Origin: an uncultured Clostridia bacterium
GTDB taxonomy: Bacteria > Bacillota > Clostridia > TANB77 > RGIG9151
Assembly (NCBI GenBank): GCA_934500865.1
Contig: CAKSUD010000002.1
Location: 1 to 54,819 of the forward strand
DNA: 54,819 nt
Direction of reading: 5' to 3'
Shown here: positions 35,813 to 44,616 of the stretch, piece after piece
How the letters are laid out: each line of letters starts with the position of its first letter
Numbering within the stretch: position 1 is the stretch's first letter
The notes under the pieces: generated by a model
Seen by the model: only the letters and a program-made list of their open reading frames with translations
The model's database searches: none
What the model was told of the DNA's origin: nothing
Made by a program: the position numbers and the translations under genes

Positions 35813-37927
35813 ATGAATAGCATTTTTGATAAATCTAAGTGGATTTGGTACAAGGAAACCTGTATTAATCAATATGTAGATTTTAGGTGCTACTTTAATC
35901 TTGATAATACAGATGAAGTTTATTTACATATAAGTGTGGATTCAAGATATGCTGTATATGTAAACGGAGTCTTTGTGCCTGCTTTTCAGTATGCTGATTA
36001 TCCTGAATATAAGGTTTATGACAGTATTGATATTTCCTTCTATGTGGGTTTGGGTAATAATAGTCTTGTAATTATTGGGTACTATCAGGGTGAGGATAGT
36101 ACGGTATACCGTTTAGGTGAAGCGGGACTTATTTTTGCAATTACTAATAAAGAAAATATAGTGACGTTTAGTGATAATAAAACACTTTGCAGACAGTCAT
36201 CTGACTATACAAACGGAAAAATTGAGAGAATTAGCGAACAGTTATCCTACTCATTTAGATACAATATGGCAAACTATGATGGTTTTAAGGAAACTGATTA
36301 TAAATGCAATGGCACTTGGCAAAACGCTATTGAACAGGATAAAAAATGCGAACTGTTTAGCCGTCCTATAAAGCAAATGATTGTTAATAAAAGTATAGAT
36401 ACTTATGTAATTTCGCAAGGCGTATTTAAAGATACAATTGACGAGAGCAATCCTTGCGGAGAGATAATGCAAACCGCATTTTTAGGTTTTTGCTCATATA
36501 AAAAAATTGGACTCCCTTGGAATACAACAAAATTACCAAACGAAAACGGTATAAATATTGGATGCGATCTAAAGGATGCTGACGGTATTTATTTAATTAT
36601 AGATTTAGGCAGAGAAGAAGCTGGTGTTTTCGACCTTGACATTGAACTTCCCTTTAATACAAAAATTCTTATTGGCTATGGTGAGCATTTGGAGGATATG
36701 CGTGTACGTACAAGTATTGACGGTCGGCAGTTTGCGGCGGTTTATAACGGAAAGACAGGCAGAAACCGTTTTACATATACCTTTAAACGCTTTGCATGCA
36801 GATATATTTCACTTCATATTTATGCTAACAACTTTAAACTTTATTATGCAGGCTTAAAAACTACACCGTATCCGCTTATAAAAAAGACAAATATAAACAA
36901 TCAAGAGGGCATACATAAGCAGATTCTTGATACCTGTATCAGAACGCTTGAGCTTTGTGTTCATGAACATTATGAGGATTGCCCATGGCGTGAACAAGGA
37001 CTTTACGCTATGGATTCACAAAATCAAATGCTTTTCGGATATAGTGTATTTAATAATCCCGAATTACCGAAAGCCGCTCTTAAACTTTTGGCGCTCGGTC
37101 AAAAGGAAAACGGACTGTTAGAACTTTGCGCTCCTGCAAGGATTTCTCTTACTATTCCTGCTTTTTCGCTTTGCTTTATATCAGCATTAAAGGAATATGT
37201 AGAGAATATAGGCGATACTAAATTTATAACTGAAATGCTTCCAATAGCCGAAAATGTGCTTAAATACTTTTTAGGCAGAATTGATGATACAGGCTTGGTG
37301 CCCTTTATTAAAGATAATGGGATATGGAACTTTTATGAATGGAGCGATGGCTTGAGCGGCGGTAATTTGAGTACCGACGGTAGAGTGATTTCGCTTTATG
37401 ATGCACCACTTAATGCCTTTTTATTGATTGCGTTGAACGATATCTTATGTTTAATTAATGTCGCAAATTTAAAGGATAAGTTTGACTATTATTCTGTTTG
37501 TGCCAATAAATTAAAGACGGCACTAAAACAGTTTTATGATGAAGATAAAAAACTATTCGCATCATTTTTTTCAAATGTCGGCTTAAAACATTACGCCGAA
37601 CTTACGCAATGCCTTATGGTGTGCGCAAATGTTTTAGATGATAGCGATGCTGAAAAAGCACTGCTTGATTGTGTAACCGAAAATAAAGGTTCTCTTGTAC
37701 ATACAACCCTTAGCTGTACGCTTTATAAGTATAAAGCACTTTTAAAGCATAAAGACCGTTATGGCGATTGGATAAAGCACGATATCGAAAATATATGGGG
37801 TAAAATGCTCTATCATGGTGCTACAAGTTTTTGGGAAACCGAACAGGGTGCCAATGCATTTGATAGAGCAGGTAGCCTTTGTCACGGTTGGTCAGCAGTG
37901 CCAATTTATTACTACTTTAACGGTTGA
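35813..37927 (+). CDS. GH78-like alpha-L-rhamnosidase family protein
   Basis: Start at ATG 35813 behind GGAGG (the ATG at 35801 overlaps that site). The 704-residue protein starts with a lectin-like beta domain typical of rhamnosidases (KWIWYKETCIN, DSRYAVYVNGVFVP). It then has an (alpha/alpha)6 barrel with the family signature EDCPWREQ at residues 388-395 and WNFYEWSDGLSGG further on. No signal peptide is seen, so it would act on imported oligosaccharides. GH78 enzymes remove terminal rhamnose by inversion. The family also contains members with other or no activity, so the substrate is tentative. Confidence 0.78.
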   Translation: MNSIFDKSKWIWYKETCINQYVDFRCYFNLDNTDEVYLHISVDSRYAVYVNGVFVPAFQYADYPEYKVYDSIDISFYVGLGNNSLVIIGYYQGEDSTVYRLGEAGLIFAITNKENIVTFSDNKTLCRQSSDYTNGKIERISEQLSYSFRYNMANYDGFKETDYKCNGTWQNAIEQDKKCELFSRPIKQMIVNKSIDTYVISQGVFKDTIDESNPCGEIMQTAFLGFCSYKKIGLPWNTTKLPNENGINIGCDLKDADGIYLIIDLGREEAGVFDLDIELPFNTKILIGYGEHLEDMRVRTSIDGRQFAAVYNGKTGRNRFTYTFKRFACRYISLHIYANNFKLYYAGLKTTPYPLIKKTNINNQEGIHKQILDTCIRTLELCVHEHYEDCPWREQGLYAMDSQNQMLFGYSVFNNPELPKAALKLLALGQKENGLLELCAPARISLTIPAFSLCFISALKEYVENIGDTKFITEMLPIAENVLKYFLGRIDDTGLVPFIKDNGIWNFYEWSDGLSGGNLSTDGRVISLYDAPLNAFLLIALNDILCLINVANLKDKFDYYSVCANKLKTALKQFYDEDKKLFASFFSNVGLKHYAELTQCLMVCANVLDDSDAEKALLDCVTENKGSLVHTTLSCTLYKYKALLKHKDRYGDWIKHDIENIWGKMLYHGATSFWETEQGANAFDRAGSLCHGWSAVPIYYYFNG

Positions 37928-37934
37928 GGTATAT

Positions 37935-38333
37935 ATGAAAAATACAAATAAAATCATATCGGCTTTTTGTGCTGTTTTCCTTTTACTTTGTTTTGTGGGA
38001 TGTGATGAAACAAACAAGGATAATAATTCAGAGGCGCAAAACTCTTTCGCTTTACAGCAGTCGGAAACACCAAGCAACGGCGAAAGCAACGTAACAAATA
38101 ACAATAATGATATACAAACTAATTCTTCATTCGATAATAATATTCAACACTTGCCTGATGATTATGTAAATAATGCAGATTTTGATGATGAAATTGATAG
38201 CGATGATTTAGACGGAGTCATCAAGGATGACGAATCGCAAAGTAACGATAGTTCACAAGAGAACAAACCGTCAAAAAATGGTGAAAAAATCGAGTATGAC
38301 GATAATTCTGGTTGGAGTAGTGGCTGGAATTAA
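37935..38333 (+). CDS. Small acidic, low-complexity lipoprotein
   Basis: ATG 37935 lies just after the rhamnosidase gene; longer readings of the frame start inside that gene. The 132-residue product has a lipoprotein signal (IISAFCAVFLLLCFVGC). The rest is rich in Asn, Asp, Ser, Gln and Glu (ADFDDEIDSDDLDG), without a predicted fold, and ends in GWSSGWN. I do not recognise a family. A cell-surface spacer or ion-binding tether is possible but not shown. Confidence 0.6.
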   Translation: MKNTNKIISAFCAVFLLLCFVGCDETNKDNNSEAQNSFALQQSETPSNGESNVTNNNNDIQTNSSFDNNIQHLPDDYVNNADFDDEIDSDDLDGVIKDDESQSNDSSQENKPSKNGEKIEYDDNSGWSSGWN

Positions 38334-38348
38334 AAAAGAGGTTGATTT

Positions 38349-41300
38349 ATGGATATTTTGTTTCACGATCAAGGATATAAATATTTTTATCCGTTAGAGC
38401 CAAAGAATACAGATAGTGTTACAATAAGGCTTCAGGCTGATAGAAAACTAAAATCTGTTGTTTTATTGCTTAAAGAAAAGGATAGCAAGCAGATAGAAGA
38501 AATTGAACTTAAATATGAAAAGCAGGATGTAATTGAACGCTTTTCTCTTTACGTTTGTGAAATTCCGCCTAAAACAGATCCGTACCGATATTGCTTTAAG
38601 TCAGAAACCGAGGACGGTACTGTAAAATACCTTAATGTTTTTGGTGAGAGTGACGAATTGAATATTAAAAGCGGATTTTATGTAATTCCGGATTTTACTA
38701 CACCCGATTGGTCAAAGGGTATTTTCTGGTACTCCGTTTTGCCGCATGCTTTTCGTAACGGTAATCTGTTAAACGATAAAACTGGCGAGATTGAGGCAGT
38801 ACCCTTCGGCGGTGGCGTCTGTCATCCGTATTGCAGTCGCTATTGCGGTGATATTGAAGGCGTTAAGGAAAAACTTGATTACATAAAAGACATCGGTGCG
38901 GATGCGGTTTATATGAATCCTTTATGGACTTGTAAGGATGCGGCAGGCTATGGACCCGATAACTTCGATATGCTTGACCCTGCTTACTGTAACGATAAGG
39001 AACTGTCAGAGTTCGTAAAGACAGCTCATGAAAAAGACTTAAGGGTTATGCTTGATGCAGTTGTGGTTTTCTCTACTACAACCAGCAATCTTTGTAATCA
39101 AAATGATGAATGGATTCAGAAGGGCGCATTAGTAGACCAAAATAGCAAATTCTGTGATTATTTTCACTTTAAGAGGTGGCCTGATGAATATCAAAATTAT
39201 TTTGCATCGCTTTTGTTCGATTTTAATAAAGACATTGTAAAAGACTATCTTTACAGAAATGAAGATTCTCACTTACAGCGCTATTTAAAGCCACCTTATA
39301 ATATTGATGCCTGGCGTTTTGACTCGTCTGATTTGCTTTGGGGTGAGGGGCTAAATGCAGTTCAAATAGCCGCCGATATAAAGACTTACCTTAAAAAGAT
39401 CAATCCCGATATGTTGTTTTTGGGTGAGAATTACGGCAATATGGATGAGGGTGTGTGGGAAACCTGTTGGAATATGCACCATCTTTTTAATCTTCGTGAA
39501 TGGATTTTAAAAAAGTATGATATGAAATTTTTCCTTTGGAAGATGCGTATGTCTCTTAACGAACGCTCAAGACCGTTAGCACTTTCAATGTATACTCATT
39601 TTGATACTCACGATGTACCACGCCTTTATCCTCAAGTGGACGAGAAAGAGCGACTTCTTTCGGGTATAATCTGTCAAATGACTTATCTTGGAAGTCCAAC
39701 TCTATATTACGGTGATGAAACAGGGGATAAAAATCTTAATATTGGTTATTATCATAACTTTAATTGGGATACAGATAGTTGGGATACCGACTTTTACAAA
39801 TATTATAAACTACTCGGTACTCTACGCCACGAAAATAATGTCTTTAAAAAGGGAATTGTTCGTGTAGGACTTATAGATAATGAGCGCGAACTATTGTCCT
39901 ACGGCAGATTTGACCAAAACGGTGCAACTGTTACTGTTGTTAATCCCAATAAGGTGATAAAAGGTCTTGAAATACCTGTCGATATTTATGATATCTCTGA
40001 CGGAGCAACACTTACCGATATTATATCTGGTATGAAATACACGGTAGAAAACGGTGTTATTACAGCTGATGTTTTAGGCGGCGGTGCAGTTTATGTACTT
40101 GATTTAAGAGAAGACTTCCCAAGCCTTTTGCAAATTACATATCCGGATACTCTAAAAGTAAATGGTATAAAAACACCTGAAAGAGATTGGAATTACCGTA
40201 TTGAGCTTTTAAAGAAAAGTGGCGATTTTAAACTTGTTGTCGGTGACAATGCGGAAAATGGTATATATTTGTCTTATACTAATAAAGCTTTAAGTTTTGG
40301 TCGTATAGTTTCTGATGAAAAAATACCGTTCTTTACTGAAAATGCAAATACCGATGATATAACTTTGCAGATAGAACGAATTGGTACACGTTATAGAGCG
40401 TTTTATTGTGTAGATGATGGTATTTGGCGGTTGCTCGGTGAAAATCTGTTTGCATCATTTAATTCACCAAGCCTCTATATTAACGGTATTGTAGAAAAAC
40501 AAAGCTTCGGCAATATTGCTTTTGGCGGTAATGATTTATTTGTACCCATAAGCTATAAAGGTTTTGACGGTGAATGGGATAAATTAAATTCAAGTCGTGA
40601 TCTTTTAAAACTTCAAACATTAGATTCTGCAGATAATTACGCCTATGTAAACGGCGGTATTGAGCGTGTGGCAGATGGTTTTGGTACATTCGTTTATCAT
40701 AAATCGCTCAAAAATTTTAAAATTAATGTATCGCTTTTACCACTTGATGACGGGGAATGCGGAATCCTTTTCGGTGCAGACAGTAATGCACAGGGCGGAT
40801 ATAAATTTTTCCTTAATAAAAACGGCGAATATTCATTATGTAATAATGGCGGTTCCATTATAGACGGTATTGTACCGATAGATGAATTTGGCGCAGACTT
40901 TATTATTGAAGCATTTGCAAATAGTCTTGTTCTTTATCATAACAATAAAGTTATATTTTTTGACCGCTTGGGCGATGTTTCGGGCTATATAGGTTATTTT
41001 GGCGGTAAATATAAAGTGTTAAACTTTATGGTTTGTGATTTGTCAGAGGGCGTTACCACCCAAAATGTTTTTTGGAATATTAAGGGAAATAAGGCCGCAT
41101 TTAAAGGAACAGGTCTTTTAAGTGTTAAGGGTAGAGCATATAGTGACTTTAAGGCATCCGTTAAGATTAAAATTGCCGAAAATACCGAAAAATTGGGTTG
41201 TGCGGGAATTTTGACGGCGGCAAACGAAAGCTTACTTCCTCGCTATGACGGACTATTCTTTGCCATATCGTCTGACGGAAATCTTGTTGTTAAGAGTAAT

Positions 41301-41504
41301 AGTAAAATTTATTATAATGAGCTTATTAAGAATAAAACTGATGAGTATTTGCTTACGGTCCAATGTACAAACGGTGAATACAACTGTGCTATAAACGGTG
41401 AATATCTCTTTAGTTTTGGTTTTAAGGAAAAAATGGGTGGCGCAGTATCGCTTTGTACCGAAACAGCCGATGCATTGTTTGAAGACTTTAATATTATGGT
41501 TTAG
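38349..41504 (+). CDS. Cytoplasmic GH13 (neopullulanase-like) with beta-module tail
   Basis: 1051 residues and no signal peptide: the protein starts directly with the N domain (LFHDQGYKYFYPLEPKN), so it is intracellular. The GH13 barrel (about 115-560) has Asp325 (WRFDSSDLL), Glu360 (LGENYG) and Asp422 in a normal HD pair (TSFDTHD-like region, His421). Region I (MLDAVVVFS) lacks the usual His. After a C domain come beta modules related to those of the two surface GH13 proteins. It would degrade imported maltodextrin-like oligosaccharides. AAGAGG lies 8 bases before ATG 38349. Confidence 0.82.
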   Translation: MDILFHDQGYKYFYPLEPKNTDSVTIRLQADRKLKSVVLLLKEKDSKQIEEIELKYEKQDVIERFSLYVCEIPPKTDPYRYCFKSETEDGTVKYLNVFGESDELNIKSGFYVIPDFTTPDWSKGIFWYSVLPHAFRNGNLLNDKTGEIEAVPFGGGVCHPYCSRYCGDIEGVKEKLDYIKDIGADAVYMNPLWTCKDAAGYGPDNFDMLDPAYCNDKELSEFVKTAHEKDLRVMLDAVVVFSTTTSNLCNQNDEWIQKGALVDQNSKFCDYFHFKRWPDEYQNYFASLLFDFNKDIVKDYLYRNEDSHLQRYLKPPYNIDAWRFDSSDLLWGEGLNAVQIAADIKTYLKKINPDMLFLGENYGNMDEGVWETCWNMHHLFNLREWILKKYDMKFFLWKMRMSLNERSRPLALSMYTHFDTHDVPRLYPQVDEKERLLSGIICQMTYLGSPTLYYGDETGDKNLNIGYYHNFNWDTDSWDTDFYKYYKLLGTLRHENNVFKKGIVRVGLIDNERELLSYGRFDQNGATVTVVNPNKVIKGLEIPVDIYDISDGATLTDIISGMKYTVENGVITADVLGGGAVYVLDLREDFPSLLQITYPDTLKVNGIKTPERDWNYRIELLKKSGDFKLVVGDNAENGIYLSYTNKALSFGRIVSDEKIPFFTENANTDDITLQIERIGTRYRAFYCVDDGIWRLLGENLFASFNSPSLYINGIVEKQSFGNIAFGGNDLFVPISYKGFDGEWDKLNSSRDLLKLQTLDSADNYAYVNGGIERVADGFGTFVYHKSLKNFKINVSLLPLDDGECGILFGADSNAQGGYKFFLNKNGEYSLCNNGGSIIDGIVPIDEFGADFIIEAFANSLVLYHNNKVIFFDRLGDVSGYIGYFGGKYKVLNFMVCDLSEGVTTQNVFWNIKGNKAAFKGTGLLSVKGRAYSDFKASVKIKIAENTEKLGCAGILTAANESLLPRYDGLFFAISSDGNLVVKSNSKIYYNELIKNKTDEYLLTVQCTNGEYNCAINGEYLFSFGFKEKMGGAVSLCTETADALFEDFNIMV

Positions 41505-41548
41505 CGGTAAAACGTTCATTAAAATTAATAACAAATACATAGTGGTGA

Positions 41549-42649
41549 ATGATCATGACTATAATTTACGGAAAAGATAACAATATAAATTTCAAATTCA
41601 GTGAAGGTTGCGATTTTGTTTTAGAATTAGGAAAAGAACGCAAGAATGACGAAATCCACATTTTACAGCTTACAGATATGCAGATTATCGATTCTTCACG
41701 GCAACGAATCGAGCGTAGACTTCGTCACGATGAAATCGCAGCTTGGGGAAGAGATACCATTAAGGGCAACTGCTATGACCATATAAGCAGCCTTGTTGCC
41801 CAAACAAACCCCGATTTAATATTTATAACGGGTGATATCGTTTACGGCGAGTTTGATGACAGCGGTGAGGTTTTAAAGGATTTTATAGGCTTTATGGATA
41901 GTTTTGAAATTCCTTGGACTGCCGTTTACGGAAATCACGATTACGAATCTAAAATCGGTATAGAAAAGCAGTGTAAGATGTACGAAAACGGTAAATACTG
42001 TATGTTTAAAAGGGGTACTGTTAGCGGAAATTCTAACTTTACACTCGGTATTTCTGTTTGCGGTGAACTTAAAAGGGTAATGTATATGCTCGATTCCCAC
42101 GGTGCTTTAAGAAAGCGGGACTTGCTTCCCGACCAGATAGACTTTATGAAAGCTAAGGCTTCTGCCATTAAAGAAAAATACGGTATGATAGCCGAGGTTT
42201 TTTTGGCTTTTCATATTCCTGTTGATTTTTTTAAAAAAGCTGCCTACTCAAAGGGTTATGCTACCGACGAAAAACCGCACTTTAATATCGGAGTAGATGT
42301 TAAAGCAAAAGATGGCGATTTCGGCTTTGATTATGAAAACGGCGGTACTGGCGGATATGTAGAAACCAACGAAAGCTTTGCCGAGTTTTTAAAAATTGCT
42401 AACATCAAGGGTGTTTTTGTTGGTCATAATCATAGCCGCTGTACTGTAATAGAATATAACGGTATAAAATTGGCATACGGTCTTAAAACCGATCAATACG
42501 ATTATCATACAAGGGGCATTATAGGTGGCACACTTATAACAGTAAACCGTGAAAACAATGATTTTAGGGTTCAGCATATTCAGTCACTTGTGAAATTCAA
42601 TCCTTTTCCGGCACTCGCTCCCTCGTACAAAGACTTTTTTGTGGTATAA
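41549..42649 (+). CDS. Calcineurin-like metallophosphoesterase
   Basis: 366 residues with the metallophosphatase motif series: LTDMQII (Gln in place of the usual His in the first motif), FITGDIVYGE, VYGNHDYES, an FLAFHIP block and VGHNHSR. No signal peptide is visible. ATG 41549 and 41555 are both possible; the binding site is weak. It is the last gene of unit 2. Phosphodiesterases or purple-acid-phosphatase-like members of this superfamily occur in glycan loci, perhaps to remove phosphate from the sugar, but the substrate is unknown. Confidence 0.8.
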   Translation: MIMTIIYGKDNNINFKFSEGCDFVLELGKERKNDEIHILQLTDMQIIDSSRQRIERRLRHDEIAAWGRDTIKGNCYDHISSLVAQTNPDLIFITGDIVYGEFDDSGEVLKDFIGFMDSFEIPWTAVYGNHDYESKIGIEKQCKMYENGKYCMFKRGTVSGNSNFTLGISVCGELKRVMYMLDSHGALRKRDLLPDQIDFMKAKASAIKEKYGMIAEVFLAFHIPVDFFKKAAYSKGYATDEKPHFNIGVDVKAKDGDFGFDYENGGTGGYVETNESFAEFLKIANIKGVFVGHNHSRCTVIEYNGIKLAYGLKTDQYDYHTRGIIGGTLITVNRENNDFRVQHIQSLVKFNPFPALAPSYKDFFVV

Positions 42650-42802
42650 AATAGAAATAAATAATCGTAAAAGATTAAGGACGAAGGATTTAAATTCAAT
42701 GGGATATATATTTTATAACAAAAGGGATTTTTAAAGGCTCAAATTACATTGAAAAACTTAGATAAGTATTTTCTGTTTTGACCCCCAAAAAAATAAAATA
42801 TC
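42650..42802 (+). other. Gene-free stretch before the unit 3 operator
   Basis: No gene, RNA or clear terminator is seen in these AT-rich 150 bases. Unit 2 transcripts may therefore read on into unit 3. Confidence 0.5.
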
Positions 42803-42865
42803 ATACAAATTTACACCTTTTGTGAACAAATATGCATTTGTTTTGTTTGCTTTTACTGATAAAAT
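42803..42865 (+). promoter_or_regulatory. AraC-type operator and promoter of unit 3
   Basis: This is the copy closest to the consensus: half-sites CAAATTTACA (42806) and CAAATATGCA (42827) are 21 bp apart, in a 37-bp element (42803-42839). The -10 box TAAAAT lies at 42860-42865, exactly 23 bp after the second half-site. The leader to the next gene is long (about 115 bases). Confidence 0.8.
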
Positions 42866-42905
42866 AATAATATAGTTTTATACTATAGGGGTGGGAAAAA
42901 GTTTT

Positions 42906-42922
42906 AAAGGAGTGATATGTAA
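42906..42922 (+). promoter_or_regulatory. Start-stop element in the unit 3 leader
   Basis: AAAGGAG (42906-42912) is followed after four bases by ATG TAA TAA (from 42917). It is a ribosome site with a minimal start-stop frame, about 50 bases into the inferred leader. It may pause ribosomes, or it may be chance in AT-rich DNA. Confidence 0.3.
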
Positions 42923-42987
42923 TAAATCGATACACTCATGTAAAAGGGATTATTTTGCCCCAAAAAAATATTTTAGGAGGAAAAAAT

Positions 42988-44523
42988 ATGAAAAAACGTT
43001 CTTTATTGGCATTTGTACTTTCTTTTGCACTAATTTTAAGTGTTTGCACATGTGCATTTGGTGGGGTCGTTGCTTCGGCTGCAACTACGGCACCGTCTTA
43101 TGACCCATGGTCGAGTGAAAAAATCACAACATACGGTACGCAGTTATTTACCGAATCTTTAACAGTTTTAGATATACCTGAATATGATACATCAAAAGCT
43201 GTATATACTAAAACAACCGTAACAAGAAATGATAATAATATACTTAACACAACACCTGTTATACTTTTAGCTAAAACAGATTCTGATTTGACTCATGCAG
43301 AAAGAGGTAATTTTAAAAATTCATACCTTGTAATGTGGATGGCAGCAAGCGGAGGTTATGCTATTTGTTTACTTGGATCTGATGTTACAGGTACAGCAGT
43401 CTTTCCTACAAGCTTTTTGAAATTTGCTGACCAAACTTCAGTAACAGGCTTTGCTGGTTACGGCGGTGTATACCCGGGTGGCGGAGCTTCAATATTAAAT
43501 TATCAAGAGGTAATCACTAAAATTGAAGATGGAAAAATTTCTGTTTGGATGAAAGATAGTGCAGGTAATGTTAAGGAGATACTTCGAGAATATTCACATG
43601 CTGAATATAATATTACAGGACCCGCTGCCGGTTATCTTACTTCGCAGAAGATTAGCAATAACTATAACTATGCTTGTGAGGTTTGGGTAGACGGAATTGT
43701 TGAAGTAGTTGATCCTAACGCACAGCCTAAACTCGATGAAACAACACAGAAAGCTTTTGTAAGCGAAATTTCTTCCGGTATTAAGTCGAATACCGCTATG
43801 GAGTTATATGATATTGACAAATATGTAGCTGACGGTGCTACTGTTTATACAAAGACAGTTGTTAAGCCTTCTTGGGGCTACAATGATTATAGCGGTCCTA
43901 TAGTTGCACTTGCTGCAACCGATTACAAGGCAGACGATACCGATACAAAGGATTACTATTTAGGCGTTTACTGCCTTGGCGGTCACGGTTGGGGTATTGC
44001 TGTTGCTAATGATCGTAATCAGGTAGGCGGAACCTATGTTAAGTATAATATGACTTATTCAGATGGTACAATGCAGTTCCCGACAGATGGCCTTGAAATT
44101 GTTTCAAAGGTATCAGACGGTAAGATTTCCGTTTGGATAGATGGTAATCTTGTACTTGAGAATTATTCAAGCACTAAGTATAACATCACCGCTCCTGTTT
44201 TAGGTGCTTGTGGTTTAAACACAAATGGCTATTCACTTAATGGCACAAAGGCTTGGGTTGATAATGCTGACTACGGCTATTTAGGTGACCTGAATGCAGA
44301 TCTAGAAATCAACATTCTCGACCTCGTTAGAGCCAAAAAGATTTCTGCTAATATTGATGGTGCTTCTGCATTTAACGATAATGTTAAGGCGTTTAACTCA
44401 GAGGGCACAATCGGTTCGGCTGAGCTTATTCAGATGAGGCAGTACCTTTTAGGTGTTATTGATAAATTCGAGGTTGCTATTGAATATGGTGAGGATACAA
44501 CCCCTGCTGAAGGATTGCTCTAA
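42988..44523 (+). CDS. Secreted lectin-like protein with type I dockerin
   Basis: ATG 42988 follows AGGAGG; an in-frame start at 42955 has no such site. 511 residues: signal peptide (to about 32, VVASAA), one module identical in type to the first two modules of the protein at 25601 (shared NTTP, RGNFKNS, SGGY, QKISNNY; about 45-245), and a second beta module (about 265-425, GPIVALAATDY, VWIDGNLVLEN). The C-terminal dockerin (about 430-500) has a clear first repeat (GDLNADLEINILDLVRAKK) and a weaker second (SEGTIGSAELIQMRQYLLG). It would dock onto a cohesin protein coded elsewhere. First gene of unit 3. Confidence 0.8.
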   Translation: MKKRSLLAFVLSFALILSVCTCAFGGVVASAATTAPSYDPWSSEKITTYGTQLFTESLTVLDIPEYDTSKAVYTKTTVTRNDNNILNTTPVILLAKTDSDLTHAERGNFKNSYLVMWMAASGGYAICLLGSDVTGTAVFPTSFLKFADQTSVTGFAGYGGVYPGGGASILNYQEVITKIEDGKISVWMKDSAGNVKEILREYSHAEYNITGPAAGYLTSQKISNNYNYACEVWVDGIVEVVDPNAQPKLDETTQKAFVSEISSGIKSNTAMELYDIDKYVADGATVYTKTVVKPSWGYNDYSGPIVALAATDYKADDTDTKDYYLGVYCLGGHGWGIAVANDRNQVGGTYVKYNMTYSDGTMQFPTDGLEIVSKVSDGKISVWIDGNLVLENYSSTKYNITAPVLGACGLNTNGYSLNGTKAWVDNADYGYLGDLNADLEINILDLVRAKKISANIDGASAFNDNVKAFNSEGTIGSAELIQMRQYLLGVIDKFEVAIEYGEDTTPAEGLL

Positions 44524-44554
44524 ACTTCAATGATTTTTACCTTGTAATAACTGT

Positions 44555-44590
44555 AAAAGTCAGACTCGCCATAGCGTGCCTGACTTTTTT
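44555..44590 (+). terminator. Rho-independent terminator after the dockerin gene
   Basis: Stem AAAAGTCAG/CTGACTTTT (44555-44563 with 44580-44588), with a T-tract made by the right arm and following bases. The next gene starts 27 bases later and has no promoter that I can see, so partial read-through is implied. Confidence 0.75.
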
Positions 44591-44616
44591 CTATGAATAT
44601 GTTTTAGGAGGAGCTA

